Shown here piece after piece: positions 59,201-64,000 of a stretch of DNA of 64,000 nucleotides. The DNA is from Diphasiastrum complanatum (taxonomy: Eukaryota; Streptophyta; Lycopodiopsida; Lycopodiales; Lycopodiaceae). The notes below the pieces were generated by a model. It was not told the DNA's origin. It worked only from the letters and a program-made list of their open reading frames with translations, and searched no databases. Made by a program: the position numbers and the translations under genes. Position 1 is the stretch's first letter. Every line of letters begins with the position of its first letter. The DNA is taken from contig CM055096.1 in assembly GCA_029204225.1 (NCBI GenBank), positions 73,784,919 to 73,848,918 on the forward strand. Reading direction: 5' to 3'.

Positions 59201-62167
59201 AAATATTTTCCAACTTAGCATAATGATGATTTTGCATCCTTTTCAGTACAAAGAAAAACTACTTTTATGGAAAGCTAAAGTGGAAACTGCTGAGACTGGG
59301 GACGTTCTTTCTAACATAGAGAAGTGTAAAGAATCTGAACAGGTCTGAGGTGAACCGCTTTCACAATAACGGAATTGTTATTGCACATAATTGCTAAGTA
59401 ATGCATAGATACTATATCAACATATGAGTTTTTTAATCTCGAAAAAAAAAATGATGTAGCGATTGTGCATCCGTATGTTGCCGCTAAAAAGAATGGCAGG
59501 TTGTGAAGCATTTTGTATCTAGAGTGGAGGCCAGATGATTGATCAATAATTTATTGAATAAGTAGCAATTTATCATGCCTTAACTTAAGTTGAGCCCATA
59601 GAAGAACCTAATACAAAATCAGGTTGTTTCTACTGTTTCAAAAAGACAGAGGATGTGCAACATCAAAACCACCCAAGTATGTTATTTCTATCAAGAAAAG
59701 AATTCTCGATTGTTTTCTTAATGAATGGTATAAATTTCAGAACACAATGACAAATCTAAGCAATCAGAATGAATAGTGTGAACAGTCAAACTTTAAAGCT
59801 CCTTGACAAATAAATAAAAAGATCTTACTTTTTCATATCATCAGGATCACATCCCACTTGTGACGCAAAACACCCAGGTCAACAAACTAAGATCTCGCAA
59901 AGACAAGGCCAGGACAAATACCCTGAGAAATGTACCAACCCACAGCACGAAGGTACGCATGTGAACCTGCTTCTAGCACTATGAAAGGAAGTGTCATGTA
60001 AGTTGGAGAGGAACAGAATTCAGTATGAATCTTTATATTAGCTTGTTGACTAGTGTGGAAGACCAAGAATTAAATTTTGAGTCAACTACTTGTTAGCTTG
60101 TACCCCCCAGTTTGTCGTCAAGTTTGCATATTCTTTAAAGAAATTTCTTCTTTAAGAAAGACCAATGAGATACTGGAGACGTATCATCTATTGTCACAAG
60201 CTTGGTGAATTTTACTACATTGGCATCTCTGCAAAAGACTTTTGATTCATTTGTTTAGAGCAGGTTACACAACATGAATATGAAGTTGCAACTTCAGATG
60301 GCAAGAAAACAATCACTAAAAGGAAGAGAACCAAAAGCACGGTTATGTATGAGGTGAATGGCTTCTACTGTCTCTAATGCTTGTAGGATTGTGAAAACTG
60401 CCAATTCAAATACTTGATTGCTTAGCAGTTCTGTACCTCATACCTTGATGCACCATTTAAACATTTTCTTCAAATAACATGACTTGAACAGGAAAAATCC
60501 GATGGAGCAAGTGTTGATATCACAGAAAGAAATTCTAAAAAGAGATCTAAATCTACCCTCAAAGGCCAGGTAGTTCTGTGGATTTCTGTATTCAAAAAGG
60601 CTTGTATCTTTGCCAAGATGATAAAGGGGTCTGGAAAATTGAAAGCTTGCTAACCCTAGCTCACATTTGCATTTCTTCCTTGATTATTAAGCAATGCAAA
60701 CATGGAGGACTCTGAAGCGCAATGCAGATTTAATTGATTTTTTCCTTGGTCATGGAGTTACCATATGTGATTAAGGAATCAACAATTAGGACACAAGACT
60801 TGAGTCTAGAAATAAACTAATGAACAAAAACCTAAAATGATTTGCCAATTCACTTGGATGGACCAACTCTTCACTCGTTCAAACAAGCAAAAAGACATTG
60901 TCGTTGTGGTTGTTGTTTGTCTCTCCCCTATGCCTCTCCCACTACCTCATGGTCTGCCACAATCGATAAAGGCATGGGTCATGCATGGAACAACCACAAG
61001 TGACTCTATTGCCATATGATCTGGGCTTGCCTCTATATTTGTAAATGGCTTATGATGCTAGATCAACACATCTCGCCATCGCAGTCTACATCTATGGAGG
61101 CCTCAATCTCCACCTCTTCCTCAACGTCCTCCTCAACTCATTAGCCTAGAAGATTGCGAACCACCTCTATCCACCTCAGTGTAAGTCTGTTGGAGCTTGC
61201 CTCACTTAGTGATTTGAGGCCTCAATCTCCACCACTTCCTCAACGACTCCTCTTCAATTTTGAAATGCCCGATTATGAAAAGGAAAGAGATATTACTCTG
61301 GGCACACAAATCAAGCCGAGTCAAAGGATGAATTGGTTATATTTGTATCGTAAATCGAAATTTAATGAATCAAAGAATTGAAAAAACATTGGCCTAACTT
61401 AATGGCACGTGTCCTTCCATTAGGGCATGTAAGCCTCAGTAGATGCGAATCTAGCCCTTCTGAGGTATAGTAGAGTGGTGGTCTATATGCAATGTTGGCA
61501 GCACCATCTGCTCATAATTGAGAATAAGAGATCTCATCCCCATCCAAAAACTCAGCCTACCCACGTACTTGTATCCTCAACATGTATGGTTGATTCATAT
61601 GAAATAAAGTAAAACAAGGCCTTAAGCAATATTTCATGAGGATGCATCAATGTTATCAAAATATCATAAACTGCATAGAAACATAGAGGCAATTTAGCGA
61701 TACAACGTAGGCAAGCTTCGGAGATAATATGATTGTATGACACTCTTACTTGTTGGAGGAATATAAATGATAGTTGTAGTGAATAGATTGCTTCACTATA
61801 GATGCACTGGGATTTATCAACATCTTTGCATTTTAAAGTACACATGACCTAGTATTTTCATTTGATGCTTTTCTTTAGAGTTGGTCTTGTGAATAGCTTA
61901 CTTGCTACCATCTATGTAGTAACTATTGGTGGATGTAATTCAAGTAGTAGATTTCTATTTCTTTGGTAGACCTAGGGCTTACATTTTTTGGGTCTTATGT
62001 ACAATTGCTCTATAAATACCTTAATAGTGCCCTCACACTCTACTTATTATTTGATTGCACCTTATTTGCAGAGAAAAAAGCAATTGGATTCTCATGGAAC
62101 ATTGAAGGAGCTCTTTGGAGGTGGATGTTTGGATCCTTACAATGGCGATCCTTATGCATTTGATTGA
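38294..62167 (+). CDS. ZYP1: Synaptonemal complex transverse-filament protein ZYP1
   Basis: Twenty exons: 38294-38471, 39187-39236, 39450-39657, 39772-39897, 40027-40125, 40489-40643, 46234-46543, 46617-46834, 47054-47302, 47407-47535, 47919-47987, 48085-48195, 48332-48439, 48513-48623, 58870-58968, 59247-59342, 59845-59952, 60261-60353, 60492-60569 and 62072-62167. All junctions are GT-AG, phases are continuous, and the product is 896 aa (Arabidopsis ZYP1 about 870). The N-terminus keeps SFTHLKLTA. A long coiled-coil heptad region follows, with ENAMLKVKQNEDMKLWKGLD and KHLKEISQRNNQ as diagnostic blocks. A basic tail (QVTQHEYEVATSDGKKTITK, then RKRTKST) probably includes the nuclear signal, and the protein ends DPYNGDPYAFD. 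The family bridges homologue axes in the meiotic nucleus and shapes crossover number. Introns 6 and 14 are inflated by transposons. No stop or frame break is seen. A small missed exon between 19 and 20 cannot be excluded. Confidence 0.93.
38454..39150 (+). repeat. Irregular tandem repeat in ZYP1 intron 1
   Basis: Five units begin near 38454, 38557, 38678, 38800 and 38983. Each has a start like TTGAAGCTGACTGCAG, then TTGTTCTTxTCATGGAC.CAGxCCTCAAAATGAATCAGACAAT and TTATTATCCAGATTATTATT. The first unit begins inside exon 1 and spans the exon 1/intron 1 boundary (donor at 38472). Later units therefore carry decayed copies of the exon end and donor region. Unit lengths of about 100-180 bp vary through TTA-rich expansions. 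Confidence 0.8.
40706..41232 (-). repeat. 3' LTR of minus-strand gypsy element in ZYP1 intron 6
   Basis: Read on the minus strand it starts TGTTGTGTCC after the purine tract AAGGGGGGAAGTA (41233-41245) and ends ACTTCACA at 40706. It matches 44742-45065 through ordered blocks such as TATAGGATGCATGA, GTCTTTATATAGG and GAGTAGATCAAG. Confidence 0.8.
41250..41720 (-). pseudogene. Gypsy integrase end fragment
   Basis: The minus strand at 41603-41674 reads EFDGHIERTNQTMENMFRAL, the conserved region around the last catalytic Glu of gypsy integrases, followed by a stop. A little further on, FHVSRFRLSLREGDTNY fits the integrase tail. It lies directly upstream of the polypurine tract and 3' LTR on the same strand, as expected for gypsy order. 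Confidence 0.6.
41839..42400. repeat. Left arm of a 4-kb-spaced inverted repeat
   Basis: The core 41839-41975 (ATCCGGGATTTCCCATTAGG and the ATGATACCC word) is the reverse complement of 45838-45978. A second block at 42310-42390, rich in GGATCGCG palindromes, corresponds to 45528-45610. The arms are otherwise diverged. They could be two oppositely oriented copies of one repeat, or a foldback element. Confidence 0.65.
42644..43690 (+). pseudogene. Gypsy RT end, RNase H and integrase zinc-finger fragment
   Basis: Translation: YLGHIISDQGIEIDHDKVRK, VKSFLGFTGFFHRFIMDY (end of reverse transcriptase), stops near 42737 and 42840, then an intact 164-codon frame at 42845-43339. That frame is RNase H: FVVDTYPSDFVVGAVLYQDG, YSTYEKELFAIIHALKIWRH, FTVMTDHQSLKYI and VVDALSRIGE. 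After 43340 come stops and frameshifts, then LDLVRQNFFWPK-like integrase start near 43650. It lies opposite in strand to the LTRs around it, so it is either nested or part of a rearranged element. Confidence 0.8.
43691..44727. other. Unassigned internal region of the intron 6 element
   Basis: No domain is recognised. On the minus strand it would be the leader and gag area next to the primer site, but frames are short and broken. Confidence 0.3.
44728..44740 (-). other. Primer-binding site of the intron 6 element
   Basis: On the minus strand it reads TGGTATCAAAGCA, one mismatch from the initiator tRNA-Met complement, one base after the LTR end ACTTCACA. Confidence 0.75.
44742..45065 (-). repeat. 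5' LTR (inner part) of minus-strand gypsy element
   Basis: Matches 40706-41232 up to about 45065, where similarity stops, so the outer end is lost or too diverged. Together with the primer site it fixes the element as minus-strand oriented, antisense to ZYP1. Confidence 0.7.
45528..45978. repeat. Right arm of the 4-kb-spaced inverted repeat
   Basis: Reverse complement of blocks in 41839-42400. It contains several overlapping GATCCGGATCGC and GAACGCGATCCGGAACGCG palindromes, which are GC-rich islands in AT-rich intron sequence. Confidence 0.65.
48873..49547 (-). repeat. 3' LTR of copia element
   Basis: On the minus strand it starts TGTTAAATT after the purine tract GTTGTGAGGAGGAG (49548-49561) and ends TTTCAACA. 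It matches 51895-52450 over most of its length, with an extra block of about 100 bp near 48920-49030 absent from the other LTR. Confidence 0.85.
49562..50325 (-). pseudogene. Copia reverse transcriptase end and RNase H
   Basis: Minus-strand frames read LYRQLIGSLMWIIITGPDLC, YLSGTLDHGILYRG, then FSDSNFAGDKRDRKSTSAYA and VSWLSKKQETISLSSTEVEY. These are the Ty1/copia RNase H signatures, with the acidic residues in SDSNFAGD and SSTEVEY visible. The end (NPIFHARSK..) continues past a stop at about 49767. A stop at 50112 and frame changes show it is inactive. Confidence 0.85.
50326..51091 (-). pseudogene. Copia gag fragment
   Basis: The frame from 51091 reads LNSSNCSIWKLRVEAILLLQ, DLMDIVSGDEDEP and ALHYIKMNVANELL, the N-terminal copia gag pattern. 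After a frameshift, ELVQLILNGLSVDFANLVQG and LPSLEDLQGALMAKE continue gag. It runs directly into the end of reverse transcriptase. The knuckle, protease, integrase and most of RT are therefore deleted between gag and RNase H. Confidence 0.8.
51881..51894 (-). other. Primer-binding site of the copia element
   Basis: On the minus strand it reads TGGTATCAGAGCTA and directly follows the LTR end TCAACA. It complements initiator tRNA-Met. Confidence 0.9.
51895..52450 (-). repeat. 5' LTR of copia element
   Basis: Matches 48873-49547 closely (shared CACCCTAATTGGGGG, AAATTTACTCATAATTGGATG and others). It is shorter by internal deletion, and its outer end (near 52450, TGTAGGAAAAAATG on the minus strand) differs from the other LTR start. 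No matching target duplication was found. Confidence 0.8.
54809..57290 (+). pseudogene. Gypsy pol fragment (RT, RNase H, integrase)
   Basis: Domains in order: a linker (55083-55300, LSSDQLSDLEALNRKYRDVF); reverse transcriptase from 55411 (LLDAGFIYEVQHTDWVSPIV, VPKKNGKLCICVDLKNLN); a frameshift near 55650; then GIYAYNVMPFGLCNTLSTFQ and the active-site YLDD; FLGHTNNYRSFI; a stop at 56166; RNase H (56227-56574, YTTTEREALAMVYAVQQLRH, FYTDHQALFYI); a stop at 56575; and integrase (56590-57258) with the HHCC-type CDVCQRAKK, the catalytic Asp in WGIDFVGPIN and SDRGTN. It ends before the catalytic Glu. No LTRs are recognised at its ends, so this is a truncated, dead copy in ZYP1 intron 14, in the same orientation as the gene. 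Confidence 0.88.
61097..61261 (+). repeat. Direct repeat in ZYP1 intron 19
   Basis: GAGGCCTCAATCTCCACC, then CTTCCTCAACG, is found at 61097-61141 and again at 61217-61261, 120 bp apart, in the 1.5-kb intron between the last two exons. Confidence 0.8.
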
Positions 62168-62504
62168 ATGTGGTAGTTTATCAAAACTCTTGAAGTGACA
62201 ACTAGGCTAGGACATATAACTTTATGATTTGTGCTTTTAGCAACTCGATAATGTCATGGTAATCAAAAGCTCATTCATAACTCTCTAACTCATGGTAAAA
62301 GCTCATTCATAACTCTCTAACACATTCATCGCTGCTATTGGTTGGATACTCTTTCTTACCAATTATTCCAAACTCAAACATAGATAATGGAGGGATTATA
62401 TTTCATGGATTCTCTTTGACCTATCTCGAAAGGCTCTTCATGCTAAACAATACAATATTGTTCCTCAAATCATGTCTAAGATGCTCTTTAAAGGACGAGC
62501 TTCT

Positions 62505-62587
<83 letters not shown>

Positions 62588-64000
62588 GCATTAGTGACTT
62601 TTACAGTACCCAAAAGTACATACTACATAAGATTGATAAGTGTGTTTGTAACCATGGGAGCTTAAGAAACATCTCCAAAAAGTCTAACTTAAATAAAATA
62701 AGTTCTCTTCTTTATAGGCAACTTATAAAAGATGTGTGATGAAAGTTACTGTGTTGTATATAGAATATCATACCAAATATCGAAATATGCGACATGAAAA
62801 TTTTGAAGTAGGATGTAATGGTAACAAATGGAGCCCATGAGGCAAGAAGATGACTAACGGTGGAATAAACCTCGTATCAGTCAATGCCTAGGATGATGTG
62901 AAGCTCATATCTGTCAAACACTAGGCCTATGTAAAGTCCTTTAAAATTAATCTTGATGTCTAAAGAGAATGAAAGAATCCTCCTCTAAATCTCAGTCTCA
63001 AAATATATGATCTATGTATAAACTGCTTGAAGTATGAGTGTGTGCCCTCAAGAATGTGGGATATAGAGATTACCATAGAAAGCCAAGAGGCTTGTAGTTT
63101 GAGAATACCATGACAATTGATGACCTCCTCATGAAGTCTTTGAGATGATGTGATTTCTACATATGGGCATTTGTTGCTACATATATGAGACTCCAAACTC
63201 TCTTAACTCTTTGAAGATAATTGGTCACAAAGAAACTAGCATCCACTTGGATAGGAGGCACACCAAACCCAACTTGCATAATCTGATGGGGAACAATCAT
63301 GTGTATTACGTGTTCTCTCACTTCAAGTGTTTTTCAACGCTTTTCAACTACCCTTCAAAGACATTTTAGAGCAAACATGGCCCAATGAGAACACAAGAAT
63401 TGTGTTTTCTCCAACATTGCTCACATTCTCATTGTGTTTATTCCTTATAACTATTTTAGCCAATGGTGGCTGAGGTATCTTTGCTCTCATGGTAGCATTG
63501 CCTTCTGGATCGCGATTGTGATCCACCTTTTGAAAGAATCAATGTTGTGGCAACATTGGCTTGTTGCTGCTTTAATTGGCCCTATGATAGCTTGGTTGGC
63601 CTAAGAATCATGGCATCCATAGAGCATTGGAGTGTGGTTTGTTGGTGTCTGATTCCATGAATCAACAAACACCACTAGGGATTCTTATCTCAAATCTGTG
63701 GGATTCATGAGTTATTTCCATTTTTGTTTCTACACCCAAGTTCAAGCCCCCTTTGGAAAACCAAGATGCATTTTTCTTCTGCAGTGATAGTTCTAGGAGG
63801 AGCATGCAATGAAAAATCGTTGGCAACCTCTAGCACGTGTGAGATGTAGCTTTGCTATGTAGCTGGAGGAGCCGCCCTATATAAGTTTTGTGTGCAACCA
63901 TTTTTAGGATTTGCAATAGTGTCTTAGGAAGGGAAAGGAAGCCTCTCACTAGAATATGCATAGGCAATACATGCCAAGTGCCCATCTAACGATTCACCTT
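62168..64000. other. 3' flank of ZYP1
   Basis: No gene is recognised. It should include the ZYP1 3' untranslated region in its first few hundred bases. A CACGTG word near 63834 is isolated. The rest is ordinary AT-rich sequence. Confidence 0.4.
62509..62586. repeat. (GA)n microsatellite
   Basis: About 78 bases of GA dinucleotides, roughly 340 bp beyond the ZYP1 stop codon. If transcribed it would lie in or near the 3' untranslated region. The Arg-Glu frame through it is an artefact. Confidence 0.97.

Noticed and set aside
62338-62739. 133-codon frame with a long Arg-Glu run
   Set aside because: Driven by the GA microsatellite. The flanks show no domain or conserved composition.

Overview
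The window is nuclear DNA of a land plant. It has two intron-rich genes with clear plant orthologues: a membrane-anchored KORRIGAN-type GH9 endo-glucanase and the synaptonemal-complex protein ZYP1. Both sit in AT-rich, retrotransposon-dense DNA with long microsatellites. TE-inflated introns up to 10 kb and divergence from the flowering-plant proteins I know suggest a non-flowering lineage (lycophyte, fern or bryophyte), but the sequence alone does not settle this.

Layout. 1-6545: a rearranged cluster of one LTR-element family. It holds a nearly complete 5.27-kb copy (LTRs 999-1819 and 5464-6268) with a Met-tRNA primer site, a long leader and a degenerate zinc-knuckle gag-like region, but no pol. 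Inverted and partial copies flank it. 6546-13222: intergenic, with small inverted repeats and degenerate direct repeats. 13223-16458 (minus): a complete six-exon KORRIGAN gene, 611 aa, including one GC-AG intron. 16459-21900: its upstream region, hairpins and a local duplication. 22090-33180: gypsy fragments, a frameshifted DNA-methyltransferase-like remnant (minus, about 23.2-23.7 kb), an 18-copy minisatellite, a compound GA/GGGA microsatellite and a decayed intron-containing gene of unknown identity. 34541-36760: a gypsy leader and gag on the plus strand. 38294-62167 (plus): a complete 20-exon ZYP1 gene, 896 codons plus stop, spanning 23.9 kb. Intron 6 (5.6 kb) and intron 14 (10.2 kb) carry nested gypsy and copia insertions. 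62168-64000: ZYP1 3' flank with a GA microsatellite.

The two host genes are functionally unrelated: cellulose synthesis and wall assembly at the plasma membrane or Golgi, and meiotic chromosome synapsis. Exon phases are continuous in both, with no in-frame stops, so both look intact. Every transposable element seen is broken by stops, frameshifts or deletions. The least ordinary signals are the methyltransferase remnant, the duplicated module in the non-autonomous LTR element, the G-box palindromes in its LTRs, and the tandem array in ZYP1 intron 1 whose unit includes the exon 1 splice-donor region.
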